Translations under genes and position numbers: made by a program
Notes under the pieces: model-generated
What the model was told of the DNA's origin: nothing
The model's input: the letters and a program-made list of their open reading frames with translations, nothing else
Databases searched by the model: none
Source: Bradyrhizobium sp. AUGA SZCCT0158
Lineage (GTDB): Bacteria > Pseudomonadota > Alphaproteobacteria > Rhizobiales > Xanthobacteraceae
Direction of reading: 5' to 3'
Assembly (NCBI RefSeq): GCF_018130065.1
Contig: NZ_JAFCME010000007.1
Span: 1-64,000 of the forward strand
DNA length: 64,000 nt
Shown: positions 53,139 to 62,695 of the stretch, piece by piece
How the letters are laid out: every line of letters begins with the position of its first letter
Numbering within the stretch: the stretch's first letter is position 1

Positions 53139-54680
53139 TTATTCCAGCCAGACGCGGGATACGTCGACGATTCCGCTGTACATCTTCGGCAAGCCTTTAA
53201 CCTTCGCGCTCGACATTGCGTAATAGGTGTTCTGGAAGGTCCAGTACCAGATCGCTTCCTTGTTGATGAGCCGGCTGATGGCGCAGTAATCCTCGGCGCG
53301 CTTGGCCTGGTCGGCGGTGACCCGCGCGCGGTCGAGCAGTTGATCTAGTTCCGGGTTCGAATAGTTAGCCAGCGCAACCGGGCTGCCGGTGCGGAAATTG
53401 GCATACATCTGGACGTCGGGATCGGCCAGATCGACGATCCGCCATGGCGTGACCTGGAACTGGCGCATGAAGGCACGTGGCGGGATCGTGGCCTGGTCGA
53501 CCTGCTCGATTTCCATGTTGGCGCCGACCCGTTTCCAGAACTGTTGCAGCACCTGGCCGGTGGCGCGCCCGCGCGGCGTCGCCGTGACGAGCATCTTGAA
53601 CTCGACCGGCTTGCCGTATTCCTTGATCAGCGCCTTCGCCTTCTCGGCGTCTTCAGGAAGCGCACCATCGTCCTTGCATTTGACCCAGGAGCCGTCGCCA
53701 TAGGGGTTGGTGGCTGGCCGGGCCAGGCCATTGGTAAGCGCCTGCGACATCTTCTTGCGATCGAGCGCCATCACCAGCGCCTGGCGCACGCGAACGTCGT
53801 CGAACGGCGCGACCTTGGTGTTGAAGGCGGCAACCGCCGCGCCGGAGCCGGCATAGGTATGCACCGTCAGCTTCGGATCCTTCTGCGCCTTCTGGATATT
53901 GTCGGCGTCGGCCTCATCGTCCCAGATGACATCGGCTTCGCCGGATTGCAGGCTGGCGAAACGCGACTGCGCGTCCGGCAGCGGCTTCAGGACGATGCGA
54001 TCGAGATAAACGCGGTCCTTGTCCCAGTAGTCCGGGTTCTTCTCAAGCACCAAGCGGTCGCCCGCGGTCCAGGATTTCAATATGAACGGTCCGGTGCCGA
54101 CCGGATTGCGGTTGTAGTCGTCTCCCTTGGCTTTCCACGCCGTCGGTGAATGCACGGAATTGTTCCCGCTTGCGAAGCTCACCAGCGACGGCAAGTTCAC
54201 CGACGGATCCTTCAGATTGTAGACCAGTGTCAGTTCATCGGTCGCCTCCACGGAATTGACGAACGAAATGTAAAACGCGCAGCGGCACTTGTTGGCCGGA
54301 TCTTTCTGCCGGTCGAAATTCTCCTTGAAGGCTTTCGCATTGAACGGTGTGCCGTCGTGGAACTTGACTCCGGGCCGCAGCTTGAAGGTCCAGGTCTTGA
54401 AATCCTCCGAGGACGACCAGGACAGCGCGAGCTTCGGTTGAACGACGCCCTTGTCATCGAGATAGGTGAGGGTGTCGAAGATCGCCGCAGCCGCCGTCAA
54501 GGCGGCCGTATCGTACACGCCGACCTTCAGGGGGTCGAAGCCTGCAATATCGAGTTCGAGCCCCATCGTGATGCTGCCGCCCTTCTTCTGGGCGTTGGCG
54601 GGAACGGCACAGAGCGAGACCGCAAATCCCGCCACAAGAAATAATCGCGCGAGTGCGCTCGACCGGACCGCAGCTGTCAT
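53139..54680 (-). CDS. peptide/nickel-type ABC transporter, periplasmic binding protein (SBP_bac_5)
   Basis: A 513-aa exported protein of the DppA/OppA family. A Sec signal peptide ends near residue 30 (VPANAQKKGG). The family core includes ALSWSSSEDFKTWTFKLRPGVKFHDGTPFNAKAFKENF, NPVGTGPFILKSW and FNTKVAPFDDVRVRQALVMALDRKKM. It heads the transporter operon (binding protein, two permeases, two ATPases). Ligands of this class include peptides, opines, nickel chelates and sugar oligomers; none can be singled out here. A CoA-transferase gene lies 154 bp upstream on the same strand. Confidence 0.92.
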   Translation of the reverse strand: MTAAVRSSALARLFLVAGFAVSLCAVPANAQKKGGSITMGLELDIAGFDPLKVGVYDTAALTAAAAIFDTLTYLDDKGVVQPKLALSWSSSEDFKTWTFKLRPGVKFHDGTPFNAKAFKENFDRQKDPANKCRCAFYISFVNSVEATDELTLVYNLKDPSVNLPSLVSFASGNNSVHSPTAWKAKGDDYNRNPVGTGPFILKSWTAGDRLVLEKNPDYWDKDRVYLDRIVLKPLPDAQSRFASLQSGEADVIWDDEADADNIQKAQKDPKLTVHTYAGSGAAVAAFNTKVAPFDDVRVRQALVMALDRKKMSQALTNGLARPATNPYGDGSWVKCKDDGALPEDAEKAKALIKEYGKPVEFKMLVTATPRGRATGQVLQQFWKRVGANMEIEQVDQATIPPRAFMRQFQVTPWRIVDLADPDVQMYANFRTGSPVALANYSNPELDQLLDRARVTADQAKRAEDYCAISRLINKEAIWYWTFQNTYYAMSSAKVKGLPKMYSGIVDVSRVWLE

Positions 54681-54833
54681 GGATGCTCCCTCTCAAAGTG
54701 TCGTCCGTCCGGTGTTCCGGATCGTCGATGGCTGACGGTAAGATTGTCTGGAATCGCAGTCCCGGGCAAGGCCGTTCGCGAGGCGGGATGAAAAGCCGCA
54801 GGCTTCAGCCTCGTCGCCGCAGCGCGGTTTCCC

Positions 54834-56093
54834 TTAGCCGTGCGCCGCCTTCGGCGGTTTGCCGGCAAAGGCCGCGATCTCGTCTTCCGACAGGCCGGTC
54901 TCTTTCAGATAGGCACGCGTATGCTCGCCAAGCGTCGACATGCGTTTCGCGGCCGCGACCCTGGCGCCCGACATGCGGAACGGCAAATTGAGCACCTTGA
55001 AGCTGCCGCCGCCATCCTGCACCTCGGCCAACGCGCCGCGATGGGCGATCTGCGGATCTTTCAGCGCCTCGGCCACCGTGCGATAGGCCGATGAAGGCAC
55101 GCCGTGCTCGTTGAGTGCGACGAGACATTGCGCTGTCGTCACCGCGCGCGACCACGCCTCGACGCCGGTCATCAGGCTGCCCCAGTTTTCACGGCGATCG
55201 GAATATTTCGCAAAGCGCGGATCGTTGACCCATTCGGGATGACCGATCACCTTCATCAGGCTCTGGAAGGTTTTTTCGCTGGCGATCGCGACCATGACAT
55301 AGCCGTCCGAGGTTTCGATCGGCCCGAACATCGGCCGCTGCGTCGCCTTGACCTCGAATTGCGACCACTGCAATTCGTTCAATGTCAGGCTCAGCATCGA
55401 TTCCAGCATCGATACGTCGATGTGCTGGCCCTTTTCGCTGTGGGCGCGCTGATACAGCGCCGCCGAGATCGCGCCGAACGCGTAGACGCCGGTGAGAACG
55501 TCGGCATGATAGATGCCGCAATAGTCCGGCCGGGTGCGCCCGGGCTGATAGGCCAGATGGGCCATTTCATACCCCGAGGCTGCATGGATCACCGGCGCAT
55601 AGGCCGGCAGTTCCGCCGACGGCCCGGTCTGGCCGTAGCCGGAGATCGAGCAGTAGACCAGTTTCGGATTGAGCGCGTGCAATGAAGCGTAGTCGAGCTT
55701 CAATCGCCGCATCACGCCGGGGCGGAAATTCTCGACCAGCACGTCCGCTTTCGCCATCAGGCGGCGCACGGCTTCCACGCCCGCCGGCGACTTCAAATCG
55801 AGCACGAGGCTGTTCTTGCCGACATTGAGCTGCCCGAACGCTGTGCTGCAATGGTTCCGGACCGGTGGGCGGGTCCGCATCGTCTCGCCTTCGACGGTTT
55901 CGATCTTGATGATCTCGGCGCCCATATCGGCTAGCATGCGCGTGCAATGAGGTCCGGCAATCGTGGTCGAAAAATCGATGACGCGCAGGCCAGCGAAGCT
56001 TCCCGTCAAATTCCCCTCATCGTTACCGACTATCGTCATTCCGTAAGCTCCCTTGACGCTTCCTTGGCCCTTCGGCTCTTTGGTTTCTGGCAC
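54834..56093 (-). CDS. CaiB/BaiF family (class III) CoA-transferase
   Basis: A 419-aa CoA-transferase. It opens with LRVIDFSTTIAGPHCTRMLADMGAEIIKIE, includes FGQLNVGKNSLVLDLKSPAG and VLVENFRPGVM, and the catalytic-Asp region reads GIYHADVLTGVYAFGAISAAL followed by GQHIDVSMLESMLSL. Enzymes of this class move CoA between carboxylic acids (formate/oxalate, carnitine, aromatic acids). The ATG at 56039 (Met19) is a possible alternative start. It lies upstream of and co-oriented with the ABC transporter, suggesting that the imported acid is activated here (inference). Confidence 0.9.
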   Translation of the reverse strand: MPETKEPKGQGSVKGAYGMTIVGNDEGNLTGSFAGLRVIDFSTTIAGPHCTRMLADMGAEIIKIETVEGETMRTRPPVRNHCSTAFGQLNVGKNSLVLDLKSPAGVEAVRRLMAKADVLVENFRPGVMRRLKLDYASLHALNPKLVYCSISGYGQTGPSAELPAYAPVIHAASGYEMAHLAYQPGRTRPDYCGIYHADVLTGVYAFGAISAALYQRAHSEKGQHIDVSMLESMLSLTLNELQWSQFEVKATQRPMFGPIETSDGYVMVAIASEKTFQSLMKVIGHPEWVNDPRFAKYSDRRENWGSLMTGVEAWSRAVTTAQCLVALNEHGVPSSAYRTVAEALKDPQIAHRGALAEVQDGGGSFKVLNLPFRMSGARVAAAKRMSTLGEHTRAYLKETGLSEDEIAAFAGKPPKAAHG

Positions 56094-56233
56094 TGGCGTG
56101 ACCCTAGTTTGTGCGATCCCGGCAGGGAAGCGTTCTGACGGAACGACTTATCCGCGGCCGCATTATCCTTCATCAGTTCGAATTGGACCCTTTCTTGCAT
56201 AAGTCATAGTTCAGGTTGGTACGAGGGCGTTCC

Positions 56234-57661
56234 TTGAAGGTCTTATTCGTAACCACGGAAATGGATGACTTCGTCCGGGTTGGCGGTCTCGCCGCCGTTT
56301 CCGCCGCCCTGCCCCGGGCGCTGCGCCCGTGGAGCGACGTCCGGATCATGCTGCCCGGCTACCGGGACATCCTCGAACAGTTCACTCACATTGAAATCGT
56401 TGGGCAATGCGCGCCTTTGGCGGAGATGCCGGCCTGCTCGCTCGGCCGGGCGTCGACACGGGACGGCCTGCCGGTTTATGTATTGTTGTGCCCACAACTC
56501 TACGACCGGCCGGGTAACCCCTACGGCGACGAATCCGGGCGCGACTGGCCGGATAATGACATCCGTTTCGCGCGATTTGCATCTGCTGCGGCCGAACTCG
56601 CCGCAGGCAGTCTGGACAGGAATTGGGCAGCGGATCTGGTCCACGCCAATGACTGGCAGGCCGCACTCGCGCCGGCCTACCTCGCCTGGAAAGGCATCAA
56701 GGTCCCCTCGATCCTGACCATTCACAACCTGGCCTATCAGGGGCTGTTTCCGCGGGAGTCGTTGCGGCGGATCGGCGCGCCCGAAGCCTCCTTCCACATC
56801 GACGGTCTCGAATTCTACGATCAGATGTCGTTCTTGAAGGGCGGCATCGTTTACGCCTCGCATCTGACCACGGTCAGCGCGACCTACGCCAGAGAGATTA
56901 CGACGCGCGAGCTTGGCTGCGGGCTCGAGGGCCTGCTGCGGCAACGCTCGGATGCTTCGGAGTTGACCGGTATCCTGAACGGCATCGACGAAAGCTGGGA
57001 TCCGCGCGCCTGCGCGCAGCTGGCGCAGCAGTTCGGCGCAGGCGATTGGCAAGGCAAGCAAGCCAACGCCGACTACGTCCGCAAGCAGTTTGGTCTTGCG
57101 GTGTCGCGCGGTCCGATCTTCGGTCTGGTCGCCCGCCTCGTGCATCAGAAGGGCATCGACCTCGTTCTGTCCGCCGCCGACGCGATCGTCGAGGCCGGCG
57201 GACAAATCGTCGTCACCGGCAGCGGCGAGCCGTATATCGAGCAGGCGCTGGTCGATGCGCATCGCCGCAGGCCGGACGCGATCGGGGTCGTCATCGGTTT
57301 CAACGATGGACAGGCGCGACGAATTTTCGCCGGCAGCGATTTCACGCTGATGCCTTCGCGGTTCGAACCGTGCGGACTGAGCCAGATGTATGCCCAGCGG
57401 TTCGGATCGCTGCCGATCGGTCATCAGACCGGTGGGCTGGCGGAGACCATCAAGGACGGCGAGACCGGCTTCCTGTTCTCGCAGCCTTCGGCGGAGTCCT
57501 TCCTCGGCGGCGTGCGCCGCGCGTTCGATGCCTTCATGGCGAAAGACCGCCTCGACCTGATGCGCCGCAGCGCCATGGCGCGGTCCTTCAGCTGGGATCT
57601 TTCGGCCTCGCTCTATAACGCGCTGTACCGGAAGACGGTGGGCTCGCACGTCAGTGTGTGA
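56234..57661 (+). CDS. glgA: glycogen synthase (ADP-glucose type), GT5 family
   Basis: A 475-aa glucosyltransferase that extends alpha-1,4-glucan from ADP-glucose. The N-domain begins KVLFVTTEMDDFVRVGGLAAV, followed by VHANDWQAALAPAYLAWKG, FLKGGIVYASHLTTVSATYAREI and LNGIDESWDP. The C-domain has GLVARLVHQKGIDLVL and FEPCGLSQMYAQRFGSLPIGHQTGGLAETI, with the catalytic Glu in FEPCG. The conserved Lys15 of KTGGL is Arg (RVGGL). The start is TTG at 56234, with GAGGG six bases before it; an upstream TTG at 56216 is less likely. No glgB, glgC or glgP is adjacent. It is shorter at the N-domain than typical but complete. Confidence 0.9.
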   Translation: MKVLFVTTEMDDFVRVGGLAAVSAALPRALRPWSDVRIMLPGYRDILEQFTHIEIVGQCAPLAEMPACSLGRASTRDGLPVYVLLCPQLYDRPGNPYGDESGRDWPDNDIRFARFASAAAELAAGSLDRNWAADLVHANDWQAALAPAYLAWKGIKVPSILTIHNLAYQGLFPRESLRRIGAPEASFHIDGLEFYDQMSFLKGGIVYASHLTTVSATYAREITTRELGCGLEGLLRQRSDASELTGILNGIDESWDPRACAQLAQQFGAGDWQGKQANADYVRKQFGLAVSRGPIFGLVARLVHQKGIDLVLSAADAIVEAGGQIVVTGSGEPYIEQALVDAHRRRPDAIGVVIGFNDGQARRIFAGSDFTLMPSRFEPCGLSQMYAQRFGSLPIGHQTGGLAETIKDGETGFLFSQPSAESFLGGVRRAFDAFMAKDRLDLMRRSAMARSFSWDLSASLYNALYRKTVGSHVSV

Positions 57662-57917
57662 CCGCGATTGCGGGCAGCGCCGCTGACCAAACGCCTCAGC
57701 CGACGACCGAATGTTGGCTCCGGAGGCCCCCTCCAATACTCCTCCGCGCAAAGCCACGCCGGCTCTCGGAGCCGGCGCGGCGACGCTGTCGCACCAGATG
57801 CTCACCCGGTTCAAACCTATTTTTAGCGGCGCGCTCGAACCGGCTTCCATCTGACGCCGTCGAAGTGTTGTGCGAACCCATTCCGGTTTCGCCAAACCGA
57901 GAAATGGAGAGTTTTAG

Positions 57918-58199
57918 ATGTCGATGAAATCGAAGTTATCTTTGGCTGCCATGGCCGGCCTCGTCGCAATGAGCGCCCTGGCAACCACCAGCGCCAGCGC
58001 TTTTTCTTCGCTGCGGATGTGTGACGAAACCTCGCCGAGGCTGGGTTGTGGAAGTGGCTGGTTCTACCAGGAGGAGGCCCGCTCCAAGCGTCTGCCAACG
58101 CCCCCGCGTCATCAGGCCTTCGGTAGCCGCGATGACGCCATGCTGAATGCAGGCGGTGGCGGCGGTGGTGGCGGCGGCGGTGGTGGTGGCGGCCGATAA
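57918..58199 (+). CDS. small exported protein with a polyglycine tail
   Basis: A 93-aa protein with GGAGAG before the ATG. A Sec signal peptide (KSKLSLAAMAGLVAMSALATTSASA, cleavage near residue 28) is followed by about 40 residues with two cysteines (RMCDETSPRLGCGSGWFY), which could form a disulfide, and a C-terminal run of 14 glycines ending in Arg. I recognise no family. The 14 codons are all GGC or GGT, so length variation by slippage is plausible. A perfect hairpin follows. Confidence 0.72.
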   Translation: MSMKSKLSLAAMAGLVAMSALATTSASAFSSLRMCDETSPRLGCGSGWFYQEEARSKRLPTPPRHQAFGSRDDAMLNAGGGGGGGGGGGGGGR

Positions 58200-58228
58200 G
58201 CTGCACTGACCCCTATTACGAGTAAGAG

Positions 58229-58250
58229 GCCGCCGGGGTGACCCGGCGGC
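58229..58250 (+). terminator. terminator-like hairpin after the polyglycine gene
   Basis: A perfect 9-bp stem GCCGCCGGG / CCCGGCGGC with a GTGA tetraloop lies 30 bp after the stop codon. It is followed by GCTTCGTGCTTC, which is only weakly T-rich. Confidence 0.6.
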
Positions 58251-58305
58251 GCTTCGTGCTTCAACGCCTGGATGAAGACTGCTGATCTGGACGACGGCGG
58301 ACCGC

Positions 58306-60252
58306 TCAGGTCACCGCTGTCCGCTTCGGCTCGACAATCTCGAACATGCGCGGGAATTCGTCCATCAGCATCATCAGTTCACCGAGCCGCATCGGATTGC
58401 CGCTGACCTTGATCGCGCCGCTGCCGACCGCGTCCGGAAACGTCGTCAGCTTGACGATCACTTCGTCGAGCACGCTGCGCGCCAGCGTGAACGTCGCATC
58501 GGCATCCGACGCCTGTGCGCCCGCCACGTAAGTCAGCGCGCTGTTCTCCAGATTGAGCACGAAGGTTTCGTTGGTGTCCGTAAATTGCCAATTCAGCACG
58601 ATACGCTTGCCTTCGGCCTTGGGGCCGTTGAGGCGCACGCCAAGCACGTCCCATAGCTGCTCGGTGCGCAGCGCGGCCAGCGTTTCGCGCGGCATCGCCG
58701 CGCGTGCCGGCACCTTCGGCATGCCTAGCCGCAATTCCTGCGCGCCGAACAAATAGGCGTTGCGCCAGGTCGAGCTTTCCGAGGCATAGCCAAGTTGCTC
58801 GAACGTATCGGCCAGCATCGCGCGCGCGGCCTGATTGTCGGGATCGGCGAACACCAGATGGCTGACGGCCTGCGCCACGAAGCGGAACTCGCCTTTAGCG
58901 AAATCTTTAGCGGCCCGCGCCAGAATCGCGTCCGCGCCGCCCATATACTCGACATATTTCCTGCCGGATTCGACCGGCGGCAGCGGATCGAGATTGACCG
59001 GATTGGCGTCGTACCAGCCAAGATATTTCTGGTAGATCGCCTTCACATTGTGCCTGATATGGCCGTAATAACCGCGCCCGTGCCAGGCGCCGTCGAGGCT
59101 CGCCGGCAATTTGATCGTCTCGGCGATTTCGGCCGCGGTGAGGCCATGGTTCATCAGGCGAATGGTCTGGTCATGCGCGAATTTATAGAGATCGCGCTGC
59201 TGGCGGATCATGGTGTCGATCCGCTCATGGCCCCACACCGGCCAATGGTGCTGGCCGCACATTGCATCGGCCTTGCCGCCCCACATTTGCAGCGCCTCGC
59301 CGAGATATTTCGACCAGGCCAGCGCGTCGCGGACGTCGGCGCCGCGGAACGGCAGCAGATTGTGGAAATTATGCGTACAGTTCTCCGCGAGATTCAACAG
59401 CTTGTAGCGCGGGATGAAGAAATGCATCTCGGCCGGCGCTTCCGAGTTCGGCGCCATCTGGAATTCGAACTCGAGCCCGTCGATGGCGCGCCTGTCGCCG
59501 GTTGCGATGATGAGGTCGGTCGGGCGCAGCAGCGCAACCGATCCCGCCGCCATCGACTTGCCGAGACCGCAATCGACCTGCCCGTGCACGCCCTTGGCCA
59601 GCAGCGGCCCGAACTGATATTGCGCCCGGCGCAGCATCGCGGGCCCGGCGATGATGTTTTCGGAGACCGCGTGCTCCATGAAGAAATTCGGCGCTAATAT
59701 CGGCACCCGGCCGCTCGCAAGCGTCTCGTCGTCCAGCACGCCGCGCGCACCGCCCCAATGATCGGTATGGGTGTGGGTGAAGATCACGGCTGCGACCGGG
59801 CGCTTGCCCCGGTGCTGGAAGTACAATTCCATCGCGGCGCGGGCGCCCTCGATCGAGGTCAGCGTGTCCACCACGATCACACCGCTGTCGCCCTCGATCA
59901 GCGTCATGTTGGCGATATCGAGCCCGCGCACCTGATAGACGCCTGATACCACCTCGAACAGGCCGTGATGCATGTTGAGGCGCGACTGCCGCCACAGGCT
60001 CGGATCCACGGTCGCGGGCGCTTCCTCGGCCGAAAGGAAGCCATAGGGCTCGAGGCTCCAGACCACCCTGCCCTGCGGCGACGTCACCTTCGCGTTTTCG
60101 ATCGTGCCGAGGAATCCCCGCGCCGCGTCGTCGAAATCGCGCGTGTCCGAAAACGGCAGCGCCTTGAGCGTCGCCGCGTGCTGCGCAATGACCGGCGCGG
60201 AAGCCTGCTTGGGAGTTTCGCTCGGTGCTTCCGCACTTGTTGTTTGGGTCAT
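58306..60252 (-). CDS. metallo-beta-lactamase-fold alkylsulfatase
   Basis: A 648-aa alkyl sulfatase of the SdsA1/BDS1 type, which hydrolyses alkyl sulfate esters to alcohol and sulfate at a binuclear zinc site. The zinc motif HTHTDHWGG is at residues 160-168; further ligands are in the FFMEHAVSENI and NCTHNFHNLLPFRGADVRD regions; AMCGQHHWPVWGHER is the family segment. A dimerisation domain follows (residues 400-520), then an SCP2-like sterol-carrier domain (about 530-648). There is no signal peptide, unlike SdsA1, so it acts in the cytosol. It is the last gene of the operon started by DUF1772, 44 bp after the monooxygenase. Confidence 0.9.
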   Translation of the reverse strand: MTQTTSAEAPSETPKQASAPVIAQHAATLKALPFSDTRDFDDAARGFLGTIENAKVTSPQGRVVWSLEPYGFLSAEEAPATVDPSLWRQSRLNMHHGLFEVVSGVYQVRGLDIANMTLIEGDSGVIVVDTLTSIEGARAAMELYFQHRGKRPVAAVIFTHTHTDHWGGARGVLDDETLASGRVPILAPNFFMEHAVSENIIAGPAMLRRAQYQFGPLLAKGVHGQVDCGLGKSMAAGSVALLRPTDLIIATGDRRAIDGLEFEFQMAPNSEAPAEMHFFIPRYKLLNLAENCTHNFHNLLPFRGADVRDALAWSKYLGEALQMWGGKADAMCGQHHWPVWGHERIDTMIRQQRDLYKFAHDQTIRLMNHGLTAAEIAETIKLPASLDGAWHGRGYYGHIRHNVKAIYQKYLGWYDANPVNLDPLPPVESGRKYVEYMGGADAILARAAKDFAKGEFRFVAQAVSHLVFADPDNQAARAMLADTFEQLGYASESSTWRNAYLFGAQELRLGMPKVPARAAMPRETLAALRTEQLWDVLGVRLNGPKAEGKRIVLNWQFTDTNETFVLNLENSALTYVAGAQASDADATFTLARSVLDEVIVKLTTFPDAVGSGAIKVSGNPMRLGELMMLMDEFPRMFEIVEPKRTAVT

Positions 60253-60296
60253 ACTGGTTCACTCCCTCGCGTCGTAAAAAGAATCCGGGAACTGCT

Positions 60297-62117
60297 TCAT
60301 CGGAACTCCAACCCTTCGAAATCACCGCTGCTGCGCCACGTGTCGATATATTTGAAATAGGCCAGCGGGCCTGCGGGATGGCCGACATTCAGCTTGGCCG
60401 CCGGACCGGGTTCGCGCCCCTCATTGTTGTAATAGCCGGGGGTGCAGTCCGGTGCGCCGATCATCCGCCCGGCGCCGGTCAACAGCAGCTCGACCCATTT
60501 GTCCTCGGCTTCCCTGGTAACTTCGATCTGCCTGAAGCCGTTCTGCTGCGCGTGTGTGACCATGACCGCGATGGTCTTTGCGGCTTCGGTCAGGTTGTGC
60601 GGCACGTTGGAGATCAGGTTGGCGCCCTGCGTCGGCTGCACGAAGAAGGCGTTCGGAAAACCGTGGACGTGGATCCCGTGCTTGGATCGCATCCCCTCGG
60701 CCCAATGCTCCGACAGCTTGACGTCGCCCCGGCCCGCCATGTCGAAGCCGGACCGCCGCTTGTATTCGGTCCCGACCTCGAAGCCCGAGGCGTAAATAAT
60801 GCAGTCGAGCTGGTATTCCCTGCCCGCGACGACCACGCCTTTCTCAGTAATCTTCTCGACGCCTTTGCCGTCGGTATCGACCAGGTGCGTGCCCGGCGTG
60901 TTGAACGCCTGCAGATAGGAATCGTGGAAGCATGGCCGCTTGCAGAGCTGGCGGTACCAGGCCTTGAGCTTTGCCGCGGTCTCGCGGTCATCAACGATGG
61001 TGTCGATCCGCGATCGGATCTCCTCCATCTTTTCGAAGTCGGAATCCTCAAACGCCGCCAGCATGTTTTTGGGGATGCGCTGCTCGCGCGGCAGCTGCAT
61101 GATCTTCGCCCGGATCCGCCGCGACAGATCGGTCCAGCCGTCCTGAACCAGATCTTCCTCGGCATTGCCGCCGGCCTGGTTCGCCGTAAAGTTCTCGAGC
61201 CAGCGCTGCTGCCATCCGGGCGTGGCGATCCCCGAGAACCACTCCGGGTCGATCGGCGCGTTGGCGCGGACGTCGACGGAGGACGGCGTGCGCTGGAAAA
61301 CGTAGAGTTCCCTGGCCGCGCGCGCGAGATGCGGCACGCACTGCACGGAGGTGGCGCCGGTTCCGATGATGCCGACGCGCTTGTCGGCGAGCTTGTCCAT
61401 GGGCGCGCCCGAGGGATCGCCGCCGGTGTAATCGTAATCCCAGCGGCTGGTGTGGAACGAATGCCCCTTGAAGGCCTCGATGCCCGCAATGCCCGGGAGT
61501 TTCGGCACGTGCAGCGGGCCCGTGCCCATGCCGACGAACTGCGCCGTGAAGGCATCACCCCGGTTGGTGGTGACGATCCAGCGCGAATGCGCTTCATCCC
61601 ATGTCAGATCGGTGACCTCTGTATGGAACAACGCGTTGTCGTAGAGGCCGTATTGCTTTCCGATGCGCCGGCAATGCGCGAGAATTTCCGGCGCGTGCGC
61701 GTATTTCTCCGACGGCATGTGCCCGGTTTCTTCGAGCAGGGGCATATAAACCATCGAGGCCGTATCGCATTGCGCGCCGGGATAGCGGTTCCAGTACCAG
61801 GTGCCGCCGAAATCGCCGCCCTTCTCGATGATGCGAACGTCTTTAACTCCGGCTTCCGTCAGCCGCGCGGCGGTGGCAAGGCCCGCAAAGCCGCCGCCGA
61901 TGAAGGCGAAGGTGACGTGGTCGGTCCTGGGATCGCGCGGGGTGACGGGCGTATAGGGATCGTCCAGATAATGCGCGAGCTGTCCCTTGACCTCGATGTA
62001 CTGGTCGTTGCCGTCGGCGCGGAGCCGCTTGTTGCGCTCCTCCATATACTTCGCCCGCAGTTGCTCCTTGTCGAAAGCGCGGCTGCGCTGGTTTTGCGGT
62101 TCGTCCGTGACCGTCAT
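60297..62117 (-). CDS. Baeyer-Villiger monooxygenase (FAD, NADPH)
   Basis: A 606-aa flavoprotein of the class B (cyclohexanone/phenylacetone monooxygenase) type that inserts oxygen next to a ketone. It has the FAD Rossmann motif [15 protein letters not shown] (about 72-86), the family [18 protein letters not shown], the Baeyer-Villiger fingerprint [12 protein letters not shown] at residues 216-227, and a second Rossmann motif [13 protein letters not shown] (about 247-259). The frame is open to 62180, but the ATG at 62117 starts the usual N-terminus. The substrate is unknown. It sits between the DUF1772 gene and the alkylsulfatase, probably in one transcript. Confidence 0.92.
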   Translation of the reverse strand: MTVTDEPQNQRSRAFDKEQLRAKYMEERNKRLRADGNDQYIEVKGQLAHYLDDPYTPVTPRDPRTDHVTFAFIGGGFAGLATAARLTEAGVKDVRIIEKGGDFGGTWYWNRYPGAQCDTASMVYMPLLEETGHMPSEKYAHAPEILAHCRRIGKQYGLYDNALFHTEVTDLTWDEAHSRWIVTTNRGDAFTAQFVGMGTGPLHVPKLPGIAGIEAFKGHSFHTSRWDYDYTGGDPSGAPMDKLADKRVGIIGTGATSVQCVPHLARAARELYVFQRTPSSVDVRANAPIDPEWFSGIATPGWQQRWLENFTANQAGGNAEEDLVQDGWTDLSRRIRAKIMQLPREQRIPKNMLAAFEDSDFEKMEEIRSRIDTIVDDRETAAKLKAWYRQLCKRPCFHDSYLQAFNTPGTHLVDTDGKGVEKITEKGVVVAGREYQLDCIIYASGFEVGTEYKRRSGFDMAGRGDVKLSEHWAEGMRSKHGIHVHGFPNAFFVQPTQGANLISNVPHNLTEAAKTIAVMVTHAQQNGFRQIEVTREAEDKWVELLLTGAGRMIGAPDCTPGYYNNEGREPGPAAKLNVGHPAGPLAYFKYIDTWRSSGDFEGLEFR

Positions 62118-62213
62118 CCGAAATTGCCTCTGATCTGCTGCCGATATACCCCGTAGCCGACACGCAGTAAGCGTCCGCACGGCGAAAAGATCAACCAGGC
62201 GATCACCAAGCCG

Positions 62214-62645
62214 TCAGTGCTGCGCCCAGAGATAGGCTGCAGTCGCCGCGAAGCCGAGCGCGGTTCTCACGGTATGCAGCCCTCCCCAATGCACGATCAG
62301 GCGGCGCGATTCCGGACCGGCATCCGCGTTGGCGATAGCGTTAAGCCTGCGGTTGGTCGGCATGATGCCGAACATGGTGTAGGGCCAGTTGGCCAGTATG
62401 AGAATGGCGCCGACGGTCCAGCGCCAATCGCCGGTCTGCCACGCCGCGGTCAATCCCAAAATTCCCGATATCACCGCGCAGCTCGCCTGCATCGCAAAGC
62501 CGCGCGCATAGCTGGGTTTCCATTGCGTCAGCAGACTCCTGTCATCGAGCAGCAGACGCGCTGGCTGTTCGGCGAAATTGATGAAGAAGGCCGCGCCGGC
62601 GAAGGCGGCGGCGACGACGGTGGCCAGTTGTCCGATCAGCATCAT
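62214..62645 (-). CDS. DUF1772 (anthrone-oxygenase-like) membrane protein
   Basis: A 143-aa inner-membrane protein with four hydrophobic helices ([26 protein letters not shown] first), the family motif [18 protein letters not shown], then [20 protein letters not shown] and [18 protein letters not shown]1772 includes fungal anthrone oxygenase (HypC) and several membrane proteins of unknown role. Start ATG 62645 or 62642. It heads the monooxygenase-alkylsulfatase operon and is divergent from the MarR regulator, sharing its operator palindrome. Confidence 0.85.
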   Translation of the reverse strand: MMLIGQLATVVAAAFAGAAFFINFAEQPARLLLDDRSLLTQWKPSYARGFAMQASCAVISGILGLTAAWQTGDWRWTVGAILILANWPYTMFGIMPTNRRLNAIANADAGPESRRLIVHWGGLHTVRTALGFAATAAYLWAQH

Positions 62646-62659
62646 GACGCACCCCCATA

Positions 62660-62687
62660 TTGACAATATATTGTCATTTCGTATACT
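62660..62687 (+). promoter_or_regulatory. sigma-70 promoter of the MarR gene, apparently leaderless
   Basis: TTGACA (62660-62665), a 16-bp spacer and TATACT (62682-62687). The expected transcription start, about 7 bases later, is near 62694, only 2 bases before the MarR ATG at 62696, and no ribosome site precedes that ATG. Confidence 0.7.
62661..62676. promoter_or_regulatory. palindromic operator between marR-type gene and DUF1772
   Basis: A perfect 16-bp palindrome, TGACAATATATTGTCA, centred between the two divergent genes. Size and AT-rich symmetry fit a MarR dimer site. It overlaps the -35 box of the MarR gene, and on the minus strand probably covers the -10 region of the DUF1772 operon, so binding would repress both directions. 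Confidence 0.7.
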
Positions 62688-62695
62688 CATTGCCA

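Noticed and set aside
56135..56165. GGAAC ... CATT spaced like an EcfG stress promoter before glgA
   Set aside because: The -10 part deviates from CGTT and the GGAAC lies in an unremarkable context. Too weak to call.
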